DNA of 20,433 nucleotides from Acidobacteriaceae bacterium. Its GTDB lineage: Bacteria; Acidobacteriota; Terriglobia; Terriglobales; Acidobacteriaceae. The stretch covers positions 8,467 through 28,899 of the forward strand of contig PKYX01000208.1 in assembly GCA_003132825.1 (NCBI GenBank), read 5' to 3'. The stretch's first letter is position 1. Every line of letters starts with the position of its first letter. A program made the translations under genes and the position numbers. The notes under the pieces were generated by a model that searched no databases, was not told the origin of the DNA, and worked only from the letters and a program-made list of their open reading frames with translations. Positions 1-7,397 of this stretch are shown piece after piece.

Positions 1-581
1 CGCCAGTGGACATCGAGCGCATCCGGATCCTCGGCGAACTCGTGCGCGTCGATCAAGCCGCAACTGGTCTTGTCGTAGGTGTAGGCCGGCAGGTGGTAGC
101 CCACATAGAACTTGCCCTGCGGTTCCACGGTTTCGGCAAAACCGCGAACCAGCCGGTGAATCTTTTCCTGCGTAGCCTTCGATCCGGTCACCGCGTAGTC
201 GCGCGCCAGCGCGGACAGGTACTGCCCGAAGCTGTGCCCGGGAACAAAGGCATGAAAATTGTCCGCGGCGTTAAAGTCATCGCCGTTGTCATACCAGCCG
301 CCCAGGTCCGGCCCCGGCGCAGGCATGCCTTCGCGCTCGCGGAATGGTTTGAGCAGCGCGTCTTCATCCAGATGTAGAAACAAGTCGTGATTGTGCTCAA
401 ATTGGGAGCGCAGAGGGCCATCGAGGAGCTGTACCTGCGAGTAGTGGAACAAAGACAAAGGGGGCGTGACCGCCGCGGCAGGCGAAGAATCGGCCCAGGA
501 GGGCGTCGAACGCGCGATCAGAGCCGATCCCGCTGTCAGCCCGGTCAGCTTGAGAAACCGACGACGCGACGGATTCTTCAT
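1..581 (-). CDS. Beta-L-arabinofuranosidase-like glycoside hydrolase (GH127/GH146, DUF1680), N-terminal part
   Basis: This reading frame is open from the ATG at 581 to the left edge, giving 193 N-terminal residues; the C-terminus lies outside the window. The N-terminus has a classic Tat signal, SRRRFLK at residues 5-11, followed by a hydrophobic stretch and an Ala-rich cleavage region, so export of a folded enzyme is expected. Residues about 45-100 (VQLLDGPLRSQFEHNHD, then LKPFREREGMP and GGWYD) match the N-terminal hallmark of the DUF1680/GH127 family. That family removes beta-L-arabinofuranose from plant arabino-oligosaccharides and glycoproteins. The catalytic Glu/Cys region is not in the window, so GH127 cannot be told from GH146 or other DUF1680 branches. 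A strong purine-rich ribosome site (GGAGGAAGGGAG, about 584-595) supports the start. It is the last gene of the leftward block, 338 bp beyond the esterase, so it may have its own promoter. Confidence 0.85.
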   Translation of the reverse strand, partial: MKNPSRRRFLKLTGLTAGSALIARSTPSWADSSPAAAVTPPLSLFHYSQVQLLDGPLRSQFEHNHDLFLHLDEDALLKPFREREGMPAPGPDLGGWYDNGDDFNAADNFHAFVPGHSFGQYLSALARDYAVTGSKATQEKIHRLVRGFAETVEPQGKFYVGYHLPAYTYDKTSCGLIDAHEFAEDPDALDVHW

Positions 582-760
582 GACTCCCTTCCTCCCGATT
601 GACGCCAGAACCTCTCTGCCGCCCGTGGGGTTCGGAAAGTAAACGCTTGCTGCCAATCTAGTCTTGCCCGCCGCAACCCGTCAAGGGACAGCTTGCGGGC
701 CCGATTTTGCTGCGACCGGTAGCTCGAACGCGACTGAGTACCCACTCCACGGCCTCATTT

Positions 761-815
761 CTCGAGGCAAGCGATAGGGTCGAGCCGTGGTTTTGCCGAA
801 CCACCTTGCCTCGAG
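761..815. repeat. Nested inverted repeat (11-bp perfect arms, inner 6-bp hairpin)
   Basis: CTCGAGGCAAG at 761-771 is the exact reverse complement of CTTGCCTCGAG at 805-815. Inside, immediately before the right arm, GTGGTT (787-792) pairs with AACCAC (799-804) around a 6-nt loop. There is no T-run on either side, so this is not a standard intrinsic terminator. It could be an RNA structure in the GH127 leader, an mRNA-stabilising element behind the esterase gene, or a protein binding site. Confidence 0.5.
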
Positions 816-865
816 ACCGTGGTGCAGTTCGGCGAGACCGAGTCACAAAAATGGCTTTCGCCCGC

Positions 866-883
866 AGTATAGTACACGTTTAC
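866..883 (-). promoter_or_regulatory. Candidate LacI-type operator overlapping a -10-like hexamer
   Basis: On the minus strand GTAAACGTGTAC (883-872) is a near-palindrome centred on CG, matching its own reverse complement at 10 of 12 positions. This resembles the central CG and half-sites of LacI/GalR-family operators. It abuts TATACT (871-866), five of six matches to a sigma-70 -10 box. No good -35 is visible 17 bp further upstream. The orientation fits control of the GH127 gene starting at 581. The call rests on sequence resemblance only. Confidence 0.22.
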
Positions 884-919
884 CGCGGCTGGTCTTTCCC
901 CGGATCGGACGCGAAAGGA

Positions 920-1801
920 TCAGTTGTGCTGCAGGAATCCCTCGATATCCAACCACTCACGGAAAAGCTCGGGCCAATCGGAAACCGGAGGCCGGTTGCC
1001 AGCCCGCAGACCGAAGCCGTGTCCGGTTCGGGCGAAAACGTGAAGTTCCGCCGACGCGCCAGCTCGTTTGAGAGAGAGGTATAGCTCCGGAAGTCCTTGC
1101 GCGATGTCTGCACGGTCATCTTCGCCGCAGGCAAGAAACGCGGGCGGCGTCTGTTTCGAGAGATTCATGCCATGGGGAATAGCCGGATAAAGGAGTGCCT
1201 GAAAAGCGGGCTTGGAACTCTCACGCTCAATCGGGTCAGCCGCACGCTCGGTGCCCGCGTCATAACGAGTACTGGCCATCGCGGCCAACTCGCCCCCGGC
1301 AGAAAAGCCCATCACACCGATGCGGTCCCGATCGAGACCCCACTCTTGCGCACGGCTGTGCACCAGACGGATCGCACGCTGGAGGTCTGCCAATTCGGTC
1401 CCCTCGACGCTGTAGGTCGAACCGTCTTCGCGCGCCAGACGATATTTCAAAACGAAGGCGGCCACGCCGTGCTCGCCCAGCCACTTGGCCACGTTGTAGC
1501 CTTCGTGGTCCATCCAGAGCTCGCGGTGTCCGCCGCCCGGTGCAATGATGACCGCCGCTCCCGTGGCCTTCTCTTTCGCAGGAAGAAAGAGGGTGATCGA
1601 AGGACGGTGGATGCTCGACACGATGTGCTCGCCGTTCTCATTGACTCGCACGCTCTCTTCCGCCGTTTTGCCTTCCGAACCCGGTGCACCGTTCGGCCAT
1701 AGAAGGACCGCCTGATTCTCGGCAACGGCCGAACCGGTAGCGAGCACCAACCAAACGATGGTCCGGCAGACTTTGGGCCAAACCAGGTTTGCAGTTTGCA
1801 T
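920..1801 (-). CDS. Exported alpha/beta-hydrolase, acetyl-xylan-esterase/BD-FAE-like
   Basis: The protein has 293 residues. I chose the ATG at 1801 because GAGG lies 8 nt upstream (1810-1813) and a signal peptide then begins at once (residues 1-28, ending ...GSAVA). An in-frame ATG 21 bp upstream at 1822 has no comparable ribosome site. The mature part has the alpha/beta-hydrolase layout: an oxyanion-hole motif PGGGH at about 88-92, nucleophile elbow GFSAGG with Ser167, acid residue around Asp228 in GEDD, and catalytic His261 in TGHGFG. This is the architecture of the small carbohydrate esterases often labelled endo-1,4-beta-xylanase or BD-FAE-like, which remove acetyl or feruloyl groups from plant polysaccharides. 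The actual ester is not predictable. It lies 37 bp behind the VWFA gene, probably in the same transcript. Confidence 0.85.
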   Translation of the reverse strand: MQTANLVWPKVCRTIVWLVLATGSAVAENQAVLLWPNGAPGSEGKTAEESVRVNENGEHIVSSIHRPSITLFLPAKEKATGAAVIIAPGGGHRELWMDHEGYNVAKWLGEHGVAAFVLKYRLAREDGSTYSVEGTELADLQRAIRLVHSRAQEWGLDRDRIGVMGFSAGGELAAMASTRYDAGTERAADPIERESSKPAFQALLYPAIPHGMNLSKQTPPAFLACGEDDRADIAQGLPELYLSLKRAGASAELHVFARTGHGFGLRAGNRPPVSDWPELFREWLDIEGFLQHN

Positions 1802-1838
1802 TTTCACAACCTCGCTTTCCATTTCAGAAACGCAGAGT

Positions 1839-3596
1839 CTAGGGAATTTTCACGTTGTAGGAGACAGCCGTCATTTGGTGGTCTTCTGAATCGGTCACGA
1901 CCTCACGGATCCGGTACCCTCCCGGCTCCAGCTGGAAAGTCACGTCCTCGTCCACTCCGGCCTCGAAAAGGGCCGGTAATTGCGAGTCGAGAACACTCAC
2001 CCTGGCTCGCCTCTGTTGGGAATCCACCAGATTCTCTTTCTGATCGAAAACCGCAAAGACGAACGTGACTGTGTTGAGGTTGTGCACTCCTTCTTTGTGA
2101 AAATGAAGGGGTTTCGCATCGAGGTGAGCGAACAAGGAAAGCTTGAATCTCTGGCCCATCACTCCAGAAACCTTCCCTTCCAATGCGACCGGAAGCTGCC
2201 GCACCTTGGTGTTGGAAAGAATCGCCTCTCGAATCTGCTCCCCTGCCAGAGCCTCATCGTCAGAGGCGTTCCTCTCCTGGGCTTCTGCTTCGGCTTCCAC
2301 TTCATTCTTGGGTGCGAAATAGCCACGGCGGGCCTGAATGCTAAGGCTCCTCTTCTTCTCGGCGAGCGTGACCTTCAAGACGTGGAACTTGCCGTCCGGT
2401 TTCATGTCGGTGGGAGCGAAGGCCAAAATGTAATACACCGGCGAGCCAGCTAACCCGCGAAACCCGACTTTCAGGTCGTTATTGTTGTGAAAAAATTCCC
2501 CGCCCGTGCCCTGCGCAACCTCCGCCAGCACATCGGTAGCAACTTGCTCTCGCCCCCAATCCAAGGCTTGCTGCGCCCCGAGGAGGCGGCCCGACGGAGA
2601 GTACGCACGGGTCACATCCGCTTCGCGCAGCAACAGCGCCAATCCCTTCGGGTCGAGCGAACTGATGACAACCTGGGCGCGTAACGCGCGGCCAATCAAC
2701 CGGTCCAGTTGGCGCTGTTCGCTCTGCGAGGGAAAGCCTGGCGAAACTAGAACGATGGTGCGCTGGCCGGGCATCTGCGACAGGTACCGCACGATTCCTT
2801 CGAGCTCTTGCAAGCCGGTTCGCGACAGGATCTGTGTCTGGTCCACCAGGCTTCGCGCCATTGCCGGAATCGCTTGAAATGCTTCTGGCCTCGTCATGTG
2901 GCACTGATGGATGGCTTCGTCGAGGGCGAGCTGCATCGCATCACTCACCGGGTTGGCCCCGGAATCCACAATTTCCTGCGCTTGATAGTCGGAGATATCT
3001 GGGCACTCAGGGATCACACTTCGGCTGACACGAAGCTTCAAGAGAGCATCATGAATCTGCTGGGCGTCGGCCGTGAAGTCGGACAGCATTTTTGTGGAGG
3101 TGAAGATGGCGACTCGGTCTTCCGAGTGTAGGTTTGCGGCGAGCGAACGATCGGCCGCATCGCGCGCCTGGATCAGGTCCGCGTCGGAGGTGAACAGGTC
3201 GTCGAAGTACAAGGCCAGAAACCTCCTGGACCTAGCGGGTTGTAACGGTGAAGCTGCGGGTCCCGGGGCGTGGGCTACCGCCGCAGACGACGATGGCGGC
3301 AGCGAGGTCTCGACTTCAAACTGGGAAATGGACTGCTCCCTGCCCCGATCGAAAAGCCTAAAGTCTTCCTTCTTGAGATTTTCTACCGGCTTGCCCTGCC
3401 CGTCGCGCACCACAACCCGAACCACAACCAGATTGCTGGCTGCGCGCAGCCGGAACGGAGCTTGGTTTTCGGTCTCCGGAGTCAGGTCGCTCCTCCGAGT
3501 CTGGGCTCCGAGAGAGCCACCGAGAGATGCAAAAACCGCCAACAGAGGCGCGGCCATCGCGAAATAGCGGGACGGCGGAATCCGGGACCCGGTCAC
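1839..3596 (-). CDS. Exported VWFA-domain protein (acidobacterial TIGR03436-like)
   Basis: The 585-residue protein starts at a GTG (3594-3596) supported by GGAGG 9 nt upstream (3606-3610); an internal ATG (Met14) has no such site. Residues 1-32 form a signal peptide ending SLGAQ. Residues about 55-88 (NLVVVRVVVRDGQGKPV, then LKKEDFRLFDRG) form the beta-rich entry domain typical of acidobacterial VWFA proteins. The von Willebrand A domain runs from about 125 to 380: strand RFLALYFDDLF, then PGQRTIVLVSPGF, and the family signature GGEFFHNNNDL at 365-375. The usual DxSxS metal site is not seen; FDD and SD at 131-139 are in its place. The C-terminal 150 residues look like an Ig-like or beta domain. 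The function of the family is unknown; VWA folds usually bind protein partners. It lies upstream of the esterase in a likely operon. Confidence 0.85.
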   Translation of the reverse strand: MTGSRIPPSRYFAMAAPLLAVFASLGGSLGAQTRRSDLTPETENQAPFRLRAASNLVVVRVVVRDGQGKPVENLKKEDFRLFDRGREQSISQFEVETSLPPSSSAAVAHAPGPAASPLQPARSRRFLALYFDDLFTSDADLIQARDAADRSLAANLHSEDRVAIFTSTKMLSDFTADAQQIHDALLKLRVSRSVIPECPDISDYQAQEIVDSGANPVSDAMQLALDEAIHQCHMTRPEAFQAIPAMARSLVDQTQILSRTGLQELEGIVRYLSQMPGQRTIVLVSPGFPSQSEQRQLDRLIGRALRAQVVISSLDPKGLALLLREADVTRAYSPSGRLLGAQQALDWGREQVATDVLAEVAQGTGGEFFHNNNDLKVGFRGLAGSPVYYILAFAPTDMKPDGKFHVLKVTLAEKKRSLSIQARRGYFAPKNEVEAEAEAQERNASDDEALAGEQIREAILSNTKVRQLPVALEGKVSGVMGQRFKLSLFAHLDAKPLHFHKEGVHNLNTVTFVFAVFDQKENLVDSQQRRARVSVLDSQLPALFEAGVDEDVTFQLEPGGYRIREVVTDSEDHQMTAVSYNVKIP

Positions 3597-3758
3597 GAAT
3601 TAGCGCCTCCACGGGGATCGTCTAGCGACGACCGTGACCCTGGCCTCGTCAGTCTTTTCCGATTTGCGCTTTCTGTAGCCCTGCGGCACCATCCGGGTTA
3701 ACGCCTTTTCATTGGCTCCAGACCCGACCCTTGCCTAGCCTTTCCCGACCAAAGGGTT

Positions 3759-4715
3759 TCAAGCGGAGATTGCTTTCTTGCCCAGCGGCTCGCTGCCCGC
3801 ACGCAGAGCCATATCGCGTGCCACCCGCAGTTGCGTGACCGGATCGCCGCTGGGATGAAATTCCATGGCAGCCATCCCGGTGTATTGAAGCTCGGCCAGT
3901 TTGCGAAAGATGTTCTGGTAGTTGATCTCGCCTGTGCCCGGTTCATGGCGGCCGGGAACGTCGGCGATGTGCACCAGTCCGAGATGCCGGATGCTTTTCT
4001 CCAACTTTCGGATGAGATTGCCCGCAGTAATTTGCTCATGGTAGAAATCGTAGAGCAGTTGCACTTGCGGGTGACCCACCGCTTCAACCACGTCCAGTGC
4101 TTCGACGATTTCGGTCAAATAGTATCGGGGGTTTTCCTCGGGATCGATGGTTTCAAGCAGCAACCGGACCGGCTTGCCATTGATCGACTTGCCTTCCACC
4201 AGGGCCACGGCTGCTTTTAGAGTGTCAATCGAGCTCTGATGCTGGGCCTCGCGAGACAGTTCCGGGATCCGGTCGCCAGACAGCAGGATCATGCTCGGGC
4301 ACTCAATCTGCTCCATGATTGGCAGCACTTGGCGCAGTTCGGCAAGCAAGGGCTCTCTGTGTTCCGGGTTGCTCACGCCGTGCTTTAACCCGGCGGTGCA
4401 ATCGAAGGTGATGCCGAGTTCTTTGCGCTTTCGATTGGCGCGCTCGAATTCATCTTCGGTCCACTTGTCGTATTCGCCAACCAATTCCACATTGCGATAT
4501 CCGGCTTCCGCCACTTTTTCCAACCGCTGCTCGAAAGGAAGATCGGTGAAGACCGTCCACAGCATGACGGACAGCTCGAAGGGCGCTCCGGAGACTGCCT
4601 TCTCTTGGTCTGCCACAGCCATGGAGTCCTCGCTGAACAAATCGGGGCCGTGGGCCAAGCTGCAAGCTCCGACCACCGTCCCCGCAAGCGTCTGAGCGAA
4701 AGTTCGTCGATTCAT
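3759..4715 (-). CDS. Tat-exported sugar isomerase/epimerase, hydroxypyruvate-isomerase-like TIM barrel
   Basis: The 318-residue protein starts at ATG 4715 directly behind AGGTGAGGA (4716-4724). The N-terminus combines a Tat-like RRTFAQ motif (residues 3-8) with a lipobox VGAC (Cys18), so it is probably an exported lipoprotein. The body is a xylose-isomerase-like TIM barrel (AP endonuclease family 2). Visible metal and catalytic positions of the hydroxypyruvate isomerase group are Glu188 (LLLETID), Asp223 (LLYDFYHEQ), the signature HIADVPGRHEPGTGEINY at 249-266, and Glu285 (AMEFHP). Characterised members isomerise hydroxypyruvate or epimerise keto-sugars in the cytoplasm, so an exported copy next to glycosidases is odd. 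The substrate is unknown and could be a sugar or oligosaccharide end. It heads the leftward block, divergent from the clan GH-A enzyme, and is 162 bp from the VWFA gene. Confidence 0.85.
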   Translation of the reverse strand: MNRRTFAQTLAGTVVGACSLAHGPDLFSEDSMAVADQEKAVSGAPFELSVMLWTVFTDLPFEQRLEKVAEAGYRNVELVGEYDKWTEDEFERANRKRKELGITFDCTAGLKHGVSNPEHREPLLAELRQVLPIMEQIECPSMILLSGDRIPELSREAQHQSSIDTLKAAVALVEGKSINGKPVRLLLETIDPEENPRYYLTEIVEALDVVEAVGHPQVQLLYDFYHEQITAGNLIRKLEKSIRHLGLVHIADVPGRHEPGTGEINYQNIFRKLAELQYTGMAAMEFHPSGDPVTQLRVARDMALRAGSEPLGKKAISA

Positions 4716-4955
4716 TCCTCACCTGGTCGGCAGTCTGACCAAATGTCGACTGTCGTCTAAAACAGAAGTTTGACCGGGCGACGTTATCACAATTCAAGCA
4801 CATGGGGGCCCGAATCCGCTCATACTTATGGCGGAGGCGAAAGCCGGCTGATTGATTTAGCATCGATTGTTTTGATGGAAAGCGTTGAATCCTTCGCACA
4901 TCCGGTACAGAACTCAAATGCCAGCGATCTGTGATTGGGAAAGAGAGCATTTTCC
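4716..4955. promoter_or_regulatory. Divergent promoter region between the isomerase and the clan GH-A enzyme
   Basis: These 240 bp separate two head-to-head genes and must hold both promoters. TGGTC (4724-4728) and GACCA (4737-4741) form a short inverted repeat just ahead of the isomerase start; its position would suit a repressor or RNA hairpin. No -35/-10 pair of good quality stands out in either direction. A purine-rich stretch (GGGAAAGAGAG, 4938-4948) is the likely ribosome site of the rightward gene. Confidence 0.4.
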
Positions 4956-7076
4956 ATGACTCGTTGTCTTCGGTTCGATTGGTTCGCGACATGGCTGCTG
5001 TGTTCAGCAATCGGGCTGCTGGCACAAACCGACGCCCGGCTGCAACCGTTCACCTTGGATCATCGCAAGGCGCTTCTCGCGCATTCGCCGGTGGATGTCT
5101 CGTTTCTGCTCGACCGGCCGGCGGGGAAACACGGATTCGTCCGCGCTCAAGCTGGGCATCTTGTAACCGGCGACGGAAAACGAATCCGCTTTTGGGGAAT
5201 GAACATTACCGACTGGAGCAAAGGCTCAGTGATGGTGCCTTCGAAGGAGGACGCCCGTCTGTGGGCGGCGGCGCTCGCCCGCTTTGGCGTGAACTCGGTG
5301 CGGTTTCAGTTTCTCGATCTGCCCACGCCCAGGGGATTGGTCGACAGTAAACGCGATGACACCAGGGCCCTCGATCTTGACCAGTTCGACCGTGAGGATT
5401 ACTTCATCGCCGAACTCGAGAAGCAGGGAATCTATATCGATTTCAATCTTCTGGTGGGGCGGCCGTTCAAAGCGGGCGATGGAGTCGAGGATTGGGAAAA
5501 AATCCACGAGGGAGCCAAAGGCATCAGCCTGTACGATCCTCGACTGATTGAACTGCAGAAAGAATATGCGAAGCAACTGTTAGCTCACCACAACCCATAC
5601 ACCAAATTGGAATACTCGAATGATCCGGCGGTCGCCATCGTCGAGATCAACAACGAGAACGCACTTTGGGTGGGTTCTCACGGTCCGACGCCGTACTATG
5701 ACCATGAACTGACCGACCTGTACAATCGGTGGCTCGAAAAGAACCTGAGTTCCGACGAGCGGAAGAAGTTGAGCGTCATCGCGGGAGTCTCGGGAGACGA
5801 CCCCGTTCCCCTGCTCCAGGGCAGAGCGCAAATCGAGGGGGCCCCGAAAGATAGATTCTATGCGGAGTCTCGGTTCTTCCTCGCCACCGAGCACGGCTAC
5901 TTCGAGGACATGCGGGCCTACCTGTCGAACACTCTGGGCGTGAAGTGCGTAATTATTGCAACCGCCGATCACAGCCATGTGGGCAGCGGATATCCGTTGT
6001 TGCTGGCGACTTCATCGTTCGACACTACCGATGGACATACCTACTGGCAACACGACTGGGAACAGAAGGTCAAGGCCCCCATGGTGAATGATCCATTCAA
6101 TTCGACCGTCGTCGAGTTGTCGCGTACGGCGGTTGCCGGCAAACCCTACACCGTCAGTGAAGTCAACAATCCATTTCCGAACGATTGGGCGAGCGAAGGC
6201 ATTCCGATTCTTGCCGCCTACGGCGACTTCCAGGATTGGGATGGCATCTTTTGGTACACCTTTGAGCCCAAGGCGTCGAGCGACTGGAAGCCCTATGTGG
6301 GAGATGCGTTCGATATTTCGCTCGATCCCGTCAAAATGCCGCAACTGGCCGCGGGAGCCCTGATGTTCCTGCGGGCGGACGTGAGCGCCGCCAGTTCGAG
6401 CGTTCTGAGGTCCTACAGCCGCGATCAGGTTTTCGACAGTGCGCTGCTGTTGCCGGCGACGGATCGTCCTTATTTCACGCCCGGATTCCCTCTGGCTGTG
6501 CCGCTGCTGCATGGCTCGCGCATTCTCTCGCTCGAGAACGCACCCACCGGTCCATTTGCGGCACCCAGAGTCTCCAATCCTATGGTGTCCGATACCAAGC
6601 AACTGGCGTGGTACAGCTCGTCAGAAATGACCGGGCTGGTGACCGTGGATACTCCGCGGTCTCAGGCGCTGATTGGATTTGTGAGGGCGAACGACAAGTC
6701 AGTCAGCAATCTGTCGGCGGACATCGAGAATCGATTCTGCACGATTGTGATCAGCTCCCTTGAATCGAAGCCGATTTCTCATGCCTCCAAATTGTTGTTG
6801 ACGCTCGGATCGCGGGTCGAAAACCAAGGCATGCAATGGAACCCGCGGCGAAGCAGCCTGTCCGAGTGGGGCGGGCCGCCTACCTTGATTGAGCCGGTGG
6901 TTGGCCAGATCACCCTGCGGGGGTTAGATCGCGCCCAGGCTGTCTCCGCGCAGCCGCTCGACGGCTCAGGCCAGCCAACCGGGGAATTGATTCGCGCCGC
7001 AAGAAACGGAGAAGGGTGGGAGATATCGGTAGGAACACCTGTGACCACTTGGTACGAAGTGACAGTCGAGCACTGA
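4956..7076 (+). CDS. Secreted clan GH-A (GH5-like) glycoside hydrolase with C-terminal accessory region
   Basis: I start at ATG 4956 (706 residues), 7 nt behind a purine-rich site; a TTG at 4935 adds 7 residues but sits on the site itself. Residues 1-24 are a Sec signal peptide (LLCSAIGLLAQ). After a short linker, GKRIRFWGMNI starts a (beta/alpha)8 barrel of the GH5/cellulase type. The candidate acid/base is Glu234 in VEINNEN (the clan's Asn-Glu pair at the end of strand 4) and the candidate nucleophile is Glu402 in TVSEVNNPF (strand 7). The last 230 or so residues look beta-rich and resemble the C-terminal accessory domains of related exported enzymes. The family cannot be fixed by eye, so the substrate is unknown; neighbours suggest a galactan, arabinogalactan or other plant cell-wall glycan. 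The gene is followed by 321 bp without genes, so it may be transcribed alone. Confidence 0.75.
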   Translation: MTRCLRFDWFATWLLCSAIGLLAQTDARLQPFTLDHRKALLAHSPVDVSFLLDRPAGKHGFVRAQAGHLVTGDGKRIRFWGMNITDWSKGSVMVPSKEDARLWAAALARFGVNSVRFQFLDLPTPRGLVDSKRDDTRALDLDQFDREDYFIAELEKQGIYIDFNLLVGRPFKAGDGVEDWEKIHEGAKGISLYDPRLIELQKEYAKQLLAHHNPYTKLEYSNDPAVAIVEINNENALWVGSHGPTPYYDHELTDLYNRWLEKNLSSDERKKLSVIAGVSGDDPVPLLQGRAQIEGAPKDRFYAESRFFLATEHGYFEDMRAYLSNTLGVKCVIIATADHSHVGSGYPLLLATSSFDTTDGHTYWQHDWEQKVKAPMVNDPFNSTVVELSRTAVAGKPYTVSEVNNPFPNDWASEGIPILAAYGDFQDWDGIFWYTFEPKASSDWKPYVGDAFDISLDPVKMPQLAAGALMFLRADVSAASSSVLRSYSRDQVFDSALLLPATDRPYFTPGFPLAVPLLHGSRILSLENAPTGPFAAPRVSNPMVSDTKQLAWYSSSEMTGLVTVDTPRSQALIGFVRANDKSVSNLSADIENRFCTIVISSLESKPISHASKLLLTLGSRVENQGMQWNPRRSSLSEWGGPPTLIEPVVGQITLRGLDRAQAVSAQPLDGSGQPTGELIRAARNGEGWEISVGTPVTTWYEVTVEH

Positions 7077-7397
7077 GCGGGCGGGCCGTGACGCTTGCCC
7101 TGCCATCGACGCTCGGTGACTGAATTTCGATAGGCGCTTTACCTCTAGGATTCCCGGCCCAACCGTCCTCGACAGGGTGGTTTGCAGTCGCCCCCGAGAA
7201 CGCTGCCCTGACGGCTACCGATTCCGCCCGATCCTACTTTCGTAGGATTCGGGGTTGTTCCGCAGAGACTAAGATTTCGAGTGCGCTCAAGGGCGGAAAT
7301 TATGGGCAGACGTATGGTTGCGGACAGTCGAATTTGGGGTCCTAGCTTGTGAATCGTTGAATCGCAAATTATTGGTCATCATAAATTTAGGGGATTC
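7077..7397 (+). promoter_or_regulatory. Intergenic region with palindrome, upstream of the GH2 gene
   Basis: This 321-bp stretch holds no gene. It contains a near-perfect 18-bp palindrome (7231-7248), two copies of TAGGATTC (7146-7153 and 7243-7250), and an AT-rich segment near 7365-7390 just ahead of the GH2 ribosome site (AGGGGA, about 7389-7394). It probably carries the end of the clan GH-A transcript and the promoter of GH2. Confidence 0.45.
7231..7248. promoter_or_regulatory. 18-bp palindrome, candidate operator (or weak terminator stem)
   Basis: ATCCTAC (7231-7237) and GTAGGAT (7242-7248) are exact reverse complements around TTTC. With one bulged base the symmetry extends to CCCGA on the left and TCGGG on the right. 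The length and symmetry fit a site for a dimeric NarL/LuxR-type regulator, and it lies 149 bp before the GH2 start. There is no T-run after it (GGTTGTTCC follows), which argues against an intrinsic terminator, though a hairpin behind the preceding gene is possible. Confidence 0.4.

Larger units (their letters stand above)
582..919. other. Intergenic region with nested inverted repeats and possible promoter for the GH127 gene
   Basis: This 338-bp stretch has no convincing gene. The only ORF of note, 62 codons on the minus strand at 658-846, is Arg/Ser-rich, has no family look and crosses a strong inverted repeat. Going leftward it holds a LacI-operator-like near-palindrome (872-883) next to a TATACT hexamer (minus strand, 871-866), then an 11-bp perfect inverted repeat (761-771/805-815) enclosing a smaller hairpin (787-804), and the ribosome site of the GH127 gene. 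The length of this leader and its structure suggest independent control of GH127. Confidence 0.5.

Noticed and set aside
658..846. 62-codon minus-strand ORF in the gap before GH127
   Set aside because: Arg/Ser-rich composition, no recognisable motif, no clear ribosome site, and it crosses the nested inverted repeat; most likely a chance frame.
3739..3755. CCTTT/AAAGG hairpin just behind the isomerase gene as a terminator
   Set aside because: Only a 5-bp AT-rich stem with no T-run in the direction of transcription.
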